A stretch of DNA of 64,000 nt from Paraglaciecola sp. L1A13 (GTDB taxonomy: Bacteria; Pseudomonadota; Gammaproteobacteria; Enterobacterales; Alteromonadaceae), in NCBI RefSeq assembly GCF_009796745.1, contig NZ_CP047024.1, positions 3,906,001 through 3,970,000 on the forward strand. The letters run 5' to 3'. The notes beneath the pieces are model-generated. The model was given only the letters and a program-made list of their open reading frames with translations. It had not been told where the DNA came from and searched no databases. Numbering within the stretch: the stretch's first letter is position 1; each line of letters opens with the position of its first letter. The position numbers were made by a program, and so were the translations under genes. This document shows, in pieces, positions 39,975 to 50,300 of the stretch.

Positions 39975-41603
39975 TTACTGACCCCATATTTCGCTGACGA
40001 ATTGAGGATAATCAATAAAGGGATTACGGTTACCTTGATGGGAATAAGCAGCCTCATTACGGTCCAACTCTTTTTGGCTTACGGGGTCTTGTTGATGCCA
40101 GTTTTTCAACAAATTCAGCGTCCAGTTTTCAAAGACGTGATCGCTACTTCCATCTAAGACCGCGTTAGACGACGTGCTATTACCTTGCCAGCCACCAACC
40201 ACATTTTGGTAACGGGTAGCCATATAAAAATAGGCCCGCGCGATATCCCCTTTAAATTCATCAATGGGTTCAAACACTGTGCCAGTAAAGCCAATCCCAA
40301 CATTGGCACTGCCTAAACGAGAACCGTTAGTCGACGTAAAGGTTGCGCTGCCCACCACCCCAAAGGGGTAACTACCGCGTTTAGAGTTTACATAACCGTC
40401 CGTAGCAAAAATATGATGCACATCAGAATTCATCGGCTCAACTGCCCCACCAAACCAGCTCCTAGGAAACGAATGCTCACGGTTATAGCAGTTACCTTCC
40501 CCTGAGTAATTACCACACTGATCACTTACCGCAGTATAAGTATAGCTTTCAGTGCCACTAGGGTTCTCTGAGTAAATATCTAAAATTGAGCCATCATTTT
40601 CATAATATTGGTCTCGCCCATTCGCGTTGTAAAACGTCCACAGCGCACCATAACCTTGGCTAGCATGACCTTTGATAATGTTATACAAGGAGGATTTCAG
40701 GCTATAACCTGTTAACCCTTGGGCAGTGGCGTAATAAGTGCTTAGGTCGCCACTTCCCCCACTATTACCGCCACCACCTGAGGATGTACCTAAGGTAAAA
40801 CTTGAAGACTCACTGCTAACAAAGTCGCTACCACTGGCCAGCGTAACCCCGTTAAAAAAAAGGCTGTATTGGCCCATGCCTACGCTACAACATATACCAT
40901 CTCCATAGGTATCATCGATGGTAAATACATAACTTGCGTCATCCAAACATAGTGGCTCACTATAGCTAGTATTGTTGGCGTAGCCGCTACCGGAAGCCAA
41001 CACCACAGATTGACTGTTAGTGATTTGCCAACTCGTTTCACTGGCATAATTGTCGGTGACCAGCTCGAAGCTTCCGCTGTTAGTATTGCAGGCACTAGGG
41101 TCAGAGCCGTTATCACTATTGGGTTCAAAATCGTCCACGTATACGGTTTCTGAACCATCGAAACCTGATCCATCATAAAAACGCAAACCCACTTCAATGC
41201 TGCCACTGGCACTAGGTGTATAGCTGTAGCTCAGTTGCTGCCATTGATTGACCAAACTTGCGGTGGAGTAATCTCGGTAACCATTCACATATAAACGCGC
41301 TTTTACACCGCCTTCAGTGTGGCGAACCCAAACACTGGCTGAATAAGGTTGCCCGGCGACAACATTCACGCTTTGCCTAAAATCGGTAGAACCCTGAGAG
41401 CCTGTATTTACGCTAATCGCCGCCGAACTATTACCACTTTTCACCTCACTGGCAGATTGAGTAATACGGATCCCCGAGTCTATGGTTGTCCAACTTGCAG
41501 GTGCACCAGCGGTCCAATTTTCGAAGCTTCCATTTTCAACGTTTGCATACGCAGTGTGGCTAGCAAACAGCGTGGCACATAATATTAAGGCTACTTTTTT
41601 CAT
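39975..41603 (-). CDS. Secreted modular endonuclease I family nuclease
   Basis: A 542-aa extracellular protein. The signal peptide ends at HTAYAN (residue 20). Residues about 22-160 are a carbohydrate-binding-like jellyroll with SFENWTAGAPASWT at its start. A second cysteine-containing domain (about 165-280, with DTYGDGICCSVGMGQY) ends in a Gly/Ser linker. The C-terminal domain (about 295-540) is endonuclease I-like, with NREHSFPRSWFGG and MNSDVHHIFATDGYVN. Such enzymes degrade extracellular DNA for nutrients or biofilm release. E. coli EndA lacks the extra domains, which suggests attachment to a polysaccharide or particle. Confidence 0.9.
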   Translation of the reverse strand: MKKVALILCATLFASHTAYANVENGSFENWTAGAPASWTTIDSGIRITQSASEVKSGNSSAAISVNTGSQGSTDFRQSVNVVAGQPYSASVWVRHTEGGVKARLYVNGYRDYSTASLVNQWQQLSYSYTPSASGSIEVGLRFYDGSGFDGSETVYVDDFEPNSDNGSDPSACNTNSGSFELVTDNYASETSWQITNSQSVVLASGSGYANNTSYSEPLCLDDASYVFTIDDTYGDGICCSVGMGQYSLFFNGVTLASGSDFVSSESSSFTLGTSSGGGGNSGGSGDLSTYYATAQGLTGYSLKSSLYNIIKGHASQGYGALWTFYNANGRDQYYENDGSILDIYSENPSGTESYTYTAVSDQCGNYSGEGNCYNREHSFPRSWFGGAVEPMNSDVHHIFATDGYVNSKRGSYPFGVVGSATFTSTNGSRLGSANVGIGFTGTVFEPIDEFKGDIARAYFYMATRYQNVVGGWQGNSTSSNAVLDGSSDHVFENWTLNLLKNWHQQDPVSQKELDRNEAAYSHQGNRNPFIDYPQFVSEIWGQ

Positions 41604-42072
41604 ATTGCTCTCGTCTTATGTTTATCGTTCTATTGAGGTGAATTTGGCCATCAAAGTCTGCCTGAGATTGATGATATTTCAGTGACAACTGTGAATTCCA
41701 GGTAATTTTTTTACCATACAATAGACCATTTGGTCAATTTTTGCTCAGTGAGGGCAAAGGGGACCTTGTATGGGTTTGAAAAATATTGAAGGGTATTGCT
41801 GGAAATAGATGGAAACTGGAGCAGGTCATTGTCGATGATAGAATATCCACGTCTGAGGCCCAGTAGCTGTATCCCTCGTCGGCGCCCGTTGCCTAGATAG
41901 TTATCTGTTATGCCTAGTAGCACCTTGCAAGATAACGTCTGAACAAAGTACTACGCTGCACAAATACCAAGGTTGATTTCGCTATATTCGCTGCAAACTG
42001 GCACAATAACCGGCTTGGCTAAAAAGACGTGCCGACAAAAATTAGACACATTTCCCACAGGACCAGAGCATC
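41604..42072. other. Intergenic region between divergent genes, nothing recognised
   Basis: 469 bases between the starts of the endonuclease gene (minus) and the DUF2797 gene (plus). It must hold both promoters. A minus-strand frame at 41711-41923 has no ribosome-binding site and unremarkable composition, so it is not called. No RNA gene or repeat was recognised. Confidence 0.4.
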
Positions 42073-42915
42073 ATGACCATTTATCAAGGCAACATTCGTA
42101 AAATGCAGGTTTCCACTGACTCAGAGCATCTTGCGCAATATCAGCTACCCATTGGCGAACAACATATCGATATGAATGCACTGCTTGGCAAAGAGATTAA
42201 AGTCAGCTTCGACAATTTGATCAATTGCATTCATTGCCAAACAAAAACGAAGAAGAGCTTCAACCAAGGTTACTGCTACCGTTGCTTAACCAAACTGGCC
42301 CAGTGTGATAGCTGTATTATCAAACCTGAGCTTTGCCACTATGACGCTGGTACCTGCCGAGAACCTAGTTGGGGTGAGGCCAATTGCCTTTCCGATCATT
42401 ATGTTTATTTGGCCAACACGGGCACCATCAAGGTGGGCATCACCCGCCATGTTAATGAACCCGTTTCCAGTCGCTGGATTGATCAAGGTGCCACCCAAGC
42501 AATGGCGATTATGCGTGTGCAAAATCGCTTAACCAGTGGCTTGGTTGAAACCGCCATGAAAGAATTTATTGCCGATAAAACCAACTGGCGCACGATGCTG
42601 AAAAGTCAGCCCGACACCTCAGATTTACAGCAATTAAAAGAAGATCTCATTACCAAAATTGAAGATCAATTAGATGAGATAACCGATGAATATGGCTTTC
42701 AGGCTATTGACATACTTGACCTGCCAGCAGTGAACATACACTACCCAGTTGAGCAATATCCTGAAAAAGTAAAATCGATTAATTTAGATAAAGAACTAAC
42801 ATTCAGTGGCGTATTACAAGGGTTGAAAGGCCAATACTGGATGCTTGATGGGGATCGCGTTATTAATATGCGCAAATATGCTGGTTACCACTTACGTATT
42901 GAAACAGCCGAATAA
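42073..42915 (+). CDS. DUF2797 zinc-ribbon protein
   Basis: A 280-aa DUF2797 family protein. An N-terminal zinc-ribbon-like array (CIHCQTKTKK...CYRCLTKLAQCDSCI, residues about 57-82, then CHY and CRE) precedes a small domain with VYLANTGTIKVGITR and RWIDQGA, which recalls a GIY-YIG-like core. The remaining C-terminal region is uncharacterised. The function is unknown. The start is ATG at 42073. It is convergent with the second TonB receptor gene through a shared terminator. Confidence 0.88.
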   Translation: MTIYQGNIRKMQVSTDSEHLAQYQLPIGEQHIDMNALLGKEIKVSFDNLINCIHCQTKTKKSFNQGYCYRCLTKLAQCDSCIIKPELCHYDAGTCREPSWGEANCLSDHYVYLANTGTIKVGITRHVNEPVSSRWIDQGATQAMAIMRVQNRLTSGLVETAMKEFIADKTNWRTMLKSQPDTSDLQQLKEDLITKIEDQLDEITDEYGFQAIDILDLPAVNIHYPVEQYPEKVKSINLDKELTFSGVLQGLKGQYWMLDGDRVINMRKYAGYHLRIETAE

Positions 42916-42957
42916 GCTAAATAAGCCAACTGCCACCCAAATACCTTGTGTAAAAGA

Positions 42958-42993
42958 TAAAAAAATCGGGGTACAGCATATGCTGCCCCCGAT
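42958..42993 (-). terminator. Terminator between the DUF2797 gene and the TonB receptor gene
   Basis: ATCGGGG, bulge, CAGCATATGCTG, bulge, CCCCGAT, followed on the minus strand by a run of T (42958-42964). It lies 80-116 bases beyond the receptor stop and 43 bases after the DUF2797 stop on the other strand, so it may serve both. Confidence 0.82.
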
Positions 42994-43073
42994 AATGTTT
43001 TTATATTGCTCTGTTATGTCAGCACACTTGCGTGACCAACTGGCAGCCTAACAAGACCGCCAAAGACCAACCT

Positions 43074-45602
43074 TTAGAATGTTACAGCAACCTTACCGTA
43101 AACAAATCGGCCCGAGAAACCAAACGGCGAGAACCCAGAGTATGGGAACAAGCGTGAAAATGTGCCCACTTCATCGACCAATTCACGGGTAGTGTCAGGA
43201 TAAACGTCAAACAAGTTGTTGGCGCCTAATGTTAGGGTCAGATTTTCTGTCACGTCGTAACCTACGTCTAAGTCTGTCACCCATTTTCTTGGCAACACTT
43301 CGTTAGTCGCCGGGTCGCTTGATGGCTCTTGAGTTTCACCGTATTGCGTTGTACGCAATGTGGCGTGCCACTCGTCCATGCTCCATACCGCGCTTAAGTT
43401 AAGCTTGGTTTTAGGTGAACCCACTTCAAAACGACGCAGCTCTACATCATCAAACAAGTTGCCTTGGTCAAAGCCCGCCCCAGCGAGTACCGCAGGTGGG
43501 TCAATAACATCAGTTACTTCGTTTTTGTTATAGTTAAAGCCAGCATTAAGGGCAATGTCACCCCAGTTTTGAATGTCTGTGTTATAGGAAGCCACTACAT
43601 CCACACCAGAGGTTTCACTGTCAATCGCATTCAAGAAGAAACGCGCACGGTTAGCACCGGTGCCAGCAAGTAATGCTTCAATGCCTTCACCCGATAGGTT
43701 GTTAGATAACACAATACGATCATCAATTTTGATGTTGTAATAGTCTACTGACAAACTGAAGTTTGAATCAGGTGACCAAGTAATACCCGCACCATAGTTA
43801 ACCGCTTCTTCTGCATCTAGACCCGGAGAGCCAAGTGCTTGAGCAACATTACTACTAGGCGCAAACGTACCTGTTTCAGTGGGTTCGCCATCTACGAACA
43901 CGGTTGCGATCGACGTAAAATATTGTTGTTGTAAAGACGGCGCTCTAAAGCCTGTAGACACCGACGCACGAAGGGCAATATCTTCGGACACAGTATAACG
44001 AGTAGCAAACTTACCATTAACGGTTGAGCCAAAATCAGAATAGTCTTCGTAACGTGCTGCCACTGTTACATTCCAGTTTTCGGTAATATAGGCTTCTAAA
44101 TCCACATACAAACTGATGTTGTGACGGCTATTGCTGCCCGCCGATTCAGGGGTAAAGCCAGGGAATACCTGAGAGCCAGCAGACCCACCAAACTCACCTT
44201 GAATATAAGATGCTTCTTCACCTGCTTGTATCTCGTAACCTTCACGGCGATATTCAGCACCCACTGCCACGTTCAACCCACTGTCTAAGCCTGCAACATC
44301 GACTTCACGGCTAAGATCAATGTTTAAGGTAAGTTGGTCGTAAATTAGCGTACCGGCATCAAATACCGTTTGGCTAGTTGGCCCAAGTGACGTATTTAAG
44401 CTGTCTTTAACGCCAAATTGAAATTCATCTTCGCCATACACCGCAGATGCGTCATAGTTCCAATCACTCATTACACCTTTTACGCCAGTGGCAAATGAGT
44501 AATCGTTTATATCAGAGGTAATAATCGGCAAGAAGCCATCTGGGTATATCGCCTCAATATTTCGGCTATCGCTGGCACGACGATAGAAACCACCGCCTTC
44601 ACCTTCACGGGTACTGTACGAGCCGAACGAATACAATTCAGCATTTGGGTTTAGCTCAAGGCCCGCGTTAAAGAACACGGCTACATCTTGTACATCACCA
44701 TTACCAAAGTTGTGGTTGTAGCGATCCCAGGTTAGCTCGCGAGGGTCAAGCTCACCGTCGATACGTGCATAGTTTTCACGATTATCATAGTCAGAACGGT
44801 TGCTTGCACTTCGGTCACGAAATTCAGCAGAGATATTTAAAAAGCCATCGTCGCCTAGCTCAAAGCCCATATTGGCACGCATAGTCGCTGTTTGACCGTC
44901 GGTTAGTTCGCGATCGCCACCTTCTGTGAACGCTAAATCGCCATTTGCGTCGATGCCCACATCTTTTAAGTCAGGTACACCGTCCATAGTCGTTACGTTA
45001 GCACCGTAAGTCACCGACGCAGAACCGCCGCTACTGGCACTTTTGAGTACAATGTTAATTACGCCAGCAATGGCATCAGAACCATACTGAGCGGCAGCAC
45101 CGTCGCGCAATACTTCAATACGCTCAATCGCATTAGCCGGTATAGCATTTAAATCGACCGCCGATGAACCACGACCCGTTGAACCATTAAGGTTAAGCAA
45201 TGCATTAGAATGACGTCGTTTGCCGTTGACCAGTACCAAGGTATGATCCGGCGCCAAACCACGCAGCTGAGCTGGGCGTACATGATCAGTACCATCGGTT
45301 AATGACGGCTGAGGAAAGTTGAAACTGGGCAGCAAACTGCCCAAAATCATATTGGTTTCGGTTTGCCCGGTGGTGCTTAACGATTCGGCGCCAATAATAT
45401 CGATAGGCACGGGACTATCCTCAACGGTACGGCCTAAACGACGAGAACCGATAACGCTGATTTTTTCGAGTTCATCTGCAGCTTCCACTGTTTGCTCTTG
45501 GGCGTAGGCATTTGCCCCGCTTAAAATTGCCGATGAAGCACTCATCATAAGCGCGACTTTTAACCACTGATCTTTGGCTTTAAAGGTATGTGTTTTCTTC
45601 AT
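43074..45602 (-). CDS. TonB-dependent outer-membrane receptor
   Basis: An 842-aa receptor. The signal peptide ends at GANAYAQE (residue 35). A TonB-box-like KISVIGSR comes next, then a plug domain (about 55-175) with LRGLAPDHTLVLVNGKRRH and GAAAQYGSDAIAGVINIVLK, and a long barrel ending in Phe (YGKVAVTF). The plug sequence is of the large class often annotated as iron-siderophore or nutrient receptors in marine gammaproteobacteria; the ligand is unknown. The start is ATG at 45602. No adjacent transport or regulator gene is present, and the next gene is a divergent sbcD. Confidence 0.93.
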   Translation of the reverse strand: MKKTHTFKAKDQWLKVALMMSASSAILSGANAYAQEQTVEAADELEKISVIGSRRLGRTVEDSPVPIDIIGAESLSTTGQTETNMILGSLLPSFNFPQPSLTDGTDHVRPAQLRGLAPDHTLVLVNGKRRHSNALLNLNGSTGRGSSAVDLNAIPANAIERIEVLRDGAAAQYGSDAIAGVINIVLKSASSGGSASVTYGANVTTMDGVPDLKDVGIDANGDLAFTEGGDRELTDGQTATMRANMGFELGDDGFLNISAEFRDRSASNRSDYDNRENYARIDGELDPRELTWDRYNHNFGNGDVQDVAVFFNAGLELNPNAELYSFGSYSTREGEGGGFYRRASDSRNIEAIYPDGFLPIITSDINDYSFATGVKGVMSDWNYDASAVYGEDEFQFGVKDSLNTSLGPTSQTVFDAGTLIYDQLTLNIDLSREVDVAGLDSGLNVAVGAEYRREGYEIQAGEEASYIQGEFGGSAGSQVFPGFTPESAGSNSRHNISLYVDLEAYITENWNVTVAARYEDYSDFGSTVNGKFATRYTVSEDIALRASVSTGFRAPSLQQQYFTSIATVFVDGEPTETGTFAPSSNVAQALGSPGLDAEEAVNYGAGITWSPDSNFSLSVDYYNIKIDDRIVLSNNLSGEGIEALLAGTGANRARFFLNAIDSETSGVDVVASYNTDIQNWGDIALNAGFNYNKNEVTDVIDPPAVLAGAGFDQGNLFDDVELRRFEVGSPKTKLNLSAVWSMDEWHATLRTTQYGETQEPSSDPATNEVLPRKWVTDLDVGYDVTENLTLTLGANNLFDVYPDTTRELVDEVGTFSRLFPYSGFSPFGFSGRFVYGKVAVTF

Positions 45603-46120
45603 GTGTTGTATGTCCCAGAATCAATATGAAATGTTCAACACTGCGTCGTCTTCTGTTACTGCTTTCTGTCCGGTCAGAAGAACGATTTATTATTATTATA
45701 ACAGTTGTTGGGTATGTGGTTGCCCAGTTAATATGAGCTGTAAACACTATTAACACGAAAATCCTTCGCCGGCGCAGTTACACATATTTAGTTACAAATT
45801 TTGCGCCTAAAAGCTTAAAAACAAACCAGTTAAATCAATAGGTTAACCCCTTCGAAAAGCAATTAGTTATCGGTTAAAGAAAGCTAATATCGCGTAAAAC
45901 ACCCCAACGTCTTCGATCAGGAAACGAAATATTTGGACAAACAGTTATCACGCGCCAAAACAAGCAAGCGATTAGCGTTATGCTTGCGCTAAGTGTGAGC
46001 AACAACATGCTTTGCTGATCCTGACAATGAATTTTCTTCACTGTCTACTTTGCGCCCCATCGATGCAGTACACTTGCTGTTAGCAGTATATTAATCGTAA
46101 AACCAGTAAGGACTTGGCGT
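45603..46120. other. Divergent region upstream of the TonB receptor and sbcD
   Basis: About 520 bases of mostly AT-rich sequence with no recognised gene, repeat or operator. The part nearest sbcD has an in-frame stop at 46028 and no ATG, GTG or TTG in the sbcD frame afterwards. Confidence 0.4.
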
Positions 46121-46123
46121 ATC
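46107..46123 (+). promoter_or_regulatory. Shine-Dalgarno and probable ATC start of sbcD
   Basis: TAAGGA at 46107-46112 is eight bases before ATC at 46121-46123. Downstream codons give I-K-I-L-H-T-S-D-W-H-L-G, the usual N-terminus of SbcD with Ile in place of Met. No standard start exists in frame between the upstream stop at 46028 and TTG at 46211. Confidence 0.75.
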
Positions 46124-47392
46124 AAAATTCTACACACCTCTGATTGGCATCTCGGGCAAAACTTCTTTACTAAAAGCCGAAAAAACGAACATCAAGCCTT
46201 CTTAAACTGGTTGCTTGTGCAAATACAGGCACATGAAATTGATGCGGTAATCGTTGCGGGTGATATTTTTGATACCGGTACACCCCCCAGCTACGCTCGG
46301 CAAATGTACAATCAATTTGTGGTAGAGCTAAGTAAACTCACCTGCACGTTAATGGTGTTAGGCGGTAACCATGATTCGGTTTCTACCCTAAACGAGTCCA
46401 AGCAATTACTCGCGTGTTTGCACACCCATGTCATCGCTAATACCTGCGACGATATAGAGCAACAAGTTATCGAACTAACCGACTCTAATGATGAGGTGGG
46501 CGCCATTTTATGTGCCATTCCCTTTATTCGCCCCCGTGATGTATTGCAAAGTCGCTCAGGTGAAACCAGTGAAGATAAAAAGCTCGCCTTAAGCGAAGCG
46601 ATAAAAGACCACTATGCCAACATCTATCAACATGCAGTCGCCCGTCGAAATTACATAACAACTGGCACAGAAAAACACATACCCATTGTCGCGACCGGTC
46701 ACTTAACAGCCTTGGGCGTCAGCCAGTCTGAATCTGTCCGTGAGATTTATATTGGCACCCTAGATGGCTTCGCTGCTGATGGTTTTCCCCCTGCGGATTA
46801 CATCGCGCTGGGGCATATTCACCGCCCGCAGATAGTCGCCAAGTCAGAGCATATTCGCTACAGCGGTTCGCCCATTCCTTTGAGTTTTGATGAGCTAAAA
46901 TCACAAAAGCAAGTCGTGCTAGTGGAATTTGACCACACAGGCCAGCGAACAATTACGCCGTTAGCGATCCCACTGTTTCAGCCAATGGCTATGCTCAAAG
47001 GAGATATTGACAGCATTACCCAACAATTAGCGGCTTATCCCATGCGTAGCAGTGAAGATGAAGGCGCAGAGCAAAGCAACGAACTAGCCACTTGGCTATG
47101 TATCCATGTTGAAGTGCAAGATTACTTAAGCGACTTACAGCAAAAAATTCAAAGCTTGATCGAAGGACGAAACGTTGAAGTGCTGCAATTGCGCCGCGCC
47201 AGAAATAAAACCGCGCAAAGTTTACAGCAAATAAAAAACGAAACCCTTGCCGAGCTCACCCCGTTCGATGTGTTTGAAAAACGTCTCGCTCTTGAAGCAT
47301 TCGAGGGAGAGCAAGAGCAACAACGCTTAATCCAAATACGTGAAACGTTTGCCAATATAGTAGAAGAAGTACGTCAAGAGGAGGCAAAATAA
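46121..47392 (+). CDS. sbcD: SbcCD exonuclease subunit D
   Basis: A 423-aa Mre11-type nuclease subunit. SbcCD is an ATP-dependent double-strand exonuclease and hairpin endonuclease that destroys DNA palindromes. Phosphoesterase motifs are TSDWHLG (residues 6-12), AGDIFDTG, LGGNHDSV, GHLTALG and GHIHRPQ. The first block is encoded upstream of any ATG, GTG or TTG in this frame, so starting at the first ordinary codon (TTG, 46211) would delete an essential metal-binding motif. The start must be non-standard, most simply ATC at 46121. The stop overlaps the sbcC start (TAATG). Confidence 0.9.
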   Translation: MKILHTSDWHLGQNFFTKSRKNEHQAFLNWLLVQIQAHEIDAVIVAGDIFDTGTPPSYARQMYNQFVVELSKLTCTLMVLGGNHDSVSTLNESKQLLACLHTHVIANTCDDIEQQVIELTDSNDEVGAILCAIPFIRPRDVLQSRSGETSEDKKLALSEAIKDHYANIYQHAVARRNYITTGTEKHIPIVATGHLTALGVSQSESVREIYIGTLDGFAADGFPPADYIALGHIHRPQIVAKSEHIRYSGSPIPLSFDELKSQKQVVLVEFDHTGQRTITPLAIPLFQPMAMLKGDIDSITQQLAAYPMRSSEDEGAEQSNELATWLCIHVEVQDYLSDLQQKIQSLIEGRNVEVLQLRRARNKTAQSLQQIKNETLAELTPFDVFEKRLALEAFEGEQEQQRLIQIRETFANIVEEVRQEEAK

Positions 47393-50300
47393 TGAAAATT
47401 CTTAGTCTTCAATTTAGCAATTTAAACTCTCTAAAAGGCCAGTGGAAAATAGATTTTCGCCAAGCCCCTTTTGCCGACAATGGCGTGTTTGCCATCACTG
47501 GCCCAACTGGCGCGGGTAAAACAACCCTGCTTGATGCGATTTGTTTAGCGCTCTATCACGAAACCCCGCGCTTAGGTGCCTTATCGGCCAACAATAATGA
47601 GATCATGACTCGTGGCACCGCCGAGTGTAGCGCCGAAGTGGAATTTGAAGTGAAAGGTGTGGCTTATCGCGCATTTTGGAGCATGCGCCGTTCACGGGGA
47701 AACGCCGATGGCAATTTGCAAGCTGCCGTGGTTGAACTAGGTGAAGTGGTATCCCAGAAGGTCTTGGCCAATCAGATCAAGAAAAAATCAGAACTTATCG
47801 AGCAAATAACCGGCCTCGACTTTGGCCGATTCACCAAATCCATGATGCTCTCACAAGGGGAGTTTGCAGCGTTTTTAAATGCCGATGAAAAGCAGCGCGC
47901 TGAACTATTAGAAGAGCTCACGGGCACCGAAATATACGGGCTTATCTCAGAGCGTGTTCATCAGCACTACAGCCAAGCCAAGCAACAACTGGCTGAATTA
48001 GAGGCGCAAGCGAAAGGCGTACAGTTATTAACCACTGAGCAAAAACAACAATTGCAAGACGAGCAACATACCTTGCTTGTTGAGCAAAACGCAGTGGGCA
48101 AAAAAATAATAGCCCAGCAAGCTCATGTGAATTGGTGGCAACAACTTAACGGCGCCAATAGTGCACTCACCCAAGCGAAACAACACGTCGCGCAAGCCCA
48201 AGCAAACAAAGAGCAAGAAAAAGAAGCGCTGCAACGCCTAGCCAATAGTCACCCAAGTGAAGCTTTGCGCGCCCCCTTTGAGCTATTAAACGACACACAA
48301 ACCCAATGTGAGCACGATAAAAAAAATATTACACAAAGCACCGCCTTACTCACCAAAAGTCTTGTTACGCTAGATGAGCGTAAGCGTGTTGCACTGACAG
48401 TAAGCAATGAACTAAAAGCCAGCAAAGACAAGCATTTCGCCCAAGAAAAATGCCTTAACGATGACGTTATCCCCCTTGATAACGACATAGCTAAACATCA
48501 AGAGCAGACGGCTTACGTTCAAGAGAAGCATAACAACCTTAGTGCCAAAAAGGCCGTAATACTCACTGAGCACCAGCGTGCACAAGAAGCGCTGACCTCG
48601 CAGCAACAACATTTGGCCCAAGCCGACAATTACCTTGAGTCTCACAAAGCCGATGGCGCCTTGAAACAATTCTTAGGTCAGTGGCAAGTACAAGCCAGCC
48701 AACTACAACAAGCGCAGCAAAGCCAAGATGCCCTAACCGTAAAAATGGCCGATGAACAACGCCAGTTAGTAGCCGCGCAACAAGCCGAGCAAAGCAAGCA
48801 AAAGCAGCATGCTGACAGTGTTATTCAGGCCAATGGCCTGGAAAAAAGCTACCAACAGCAAGCGGCGCAATTAGCCACGTTTGAGCGCAACGGTGATTTA
48901 AGCGCATTAGAACAGCGCCTTAGTATGCTAAGTCAAGTATTGCCTGATCTTTTAACACTCAAAAACACCCAAAAGCAGTGGCTGAACCAACACCAAGAGC
49001 TGACGCAAAAGCATAACGCCATCGAGCTTAATAAAGCCGAGCAAAGCAAACTAAATACTCAGCGTGACGCCCTTAAAACCCAATACAAGACACAAGAGCA
49101 GCAAGTTAAACTGTTCACGCAGTTGGTTAGCCAAGAAGAGCAACTCGTACAATTTCGCGCGGCGCTTGAACAAGGCACACCCTGCCCTTTATGCGGCGCA
49201 AAAGAACATCCAGCAGGCAGCGATGTAGCGGTAGATATTCCCCAGACCATTGGGCAAAAGCAACAAGCCGAGCAGCAGCTTAATCAACTAAAAGAACAAG
49301 GACTTGAGGTACGCGCTAAGCTTGAATCCCTTATTCGCGCACAAGCAGAATTAAGCCAACGCATTGATTGGTTGCAAAATGAGCAAAGCGCTCAAGTTCA
49401 ACATTGGCAAACATGCACAGCGCATATCCAAAGCACAGATAACACCATACTTGCAGGTGCAGACACCCAGCTATTGGCCATTGAAAACAGCGAACAGCTT
49501 GCCCATTTTGATGCGCAAATCAAAGCTGAATCAACCCAGTTAAGTGAGTATATTAAACAGCTCAAAACGCAAACCAATTTGCTCAATCAGCACAAAGAGC
49601 AATGGCAGCAAAGCCAAGCCCACGTGCAGGCCTACGACTCAGCTTGGCAACTTGCTCAGCATGCACTGCAAAGTCTCACCCGCACCGTGCAAACGCTTAA
49701 AGAGGATCACGCCAAGCTTAGCCAAGTTATTGCTCAATTAAACGCTAAGTTAACAGAGCAAATTCAAGGCCACGGCTACCCGGCCCCGCAAGATAACGAA
49801 CTACTCAATTGGCTAAAAAACAAAGAGCACGATGCCACACAATGGGAGCAGCACACTACCCAGCGCAGCGAGGCCCTAAGCCAGCTTGAAAAGCTCAAAA
49901 GCACTCATGAGCATACGCAAGCGCAGTTGTCGGACCTTGATGCCCAGTTAACGGCTATCAAGCAAGAACGAGATAGTTTGACCAGCAAGCTTGCAAGTCT
50001 TAAAGAAAAGCGCTTTGCGCTATTCGCTGACAAATCAGTCAAAGACGAGCGCGATAAACTAGCCCTGTCCCTGCGCGCACTCGAGCAAAGTGTAAATGAG
50101 GCACAAGAAAAGCTTAGCCTTGCTGAGCGCGAGCACAATACTCACGCAGCCAACGTACAAAATGCTCAGGCACAGCTGGCGCAAAATCAGGCACGCTTGC
50201 ACACTCGCCAACAAGCGTGGCTTGAGCGTTTAAACAACAGCCCTTTTGCTGATCAACGTGCCTTTGAAGCCGCCTTACTTGATGAAGCCACCCGTACGTC

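Noticed and set aside
41711..41923. 70-codon frame between the endonuclease and DUF2797 genes
   Set aside because: No ribosome-binding site, and composition similar to other non-coding frames.
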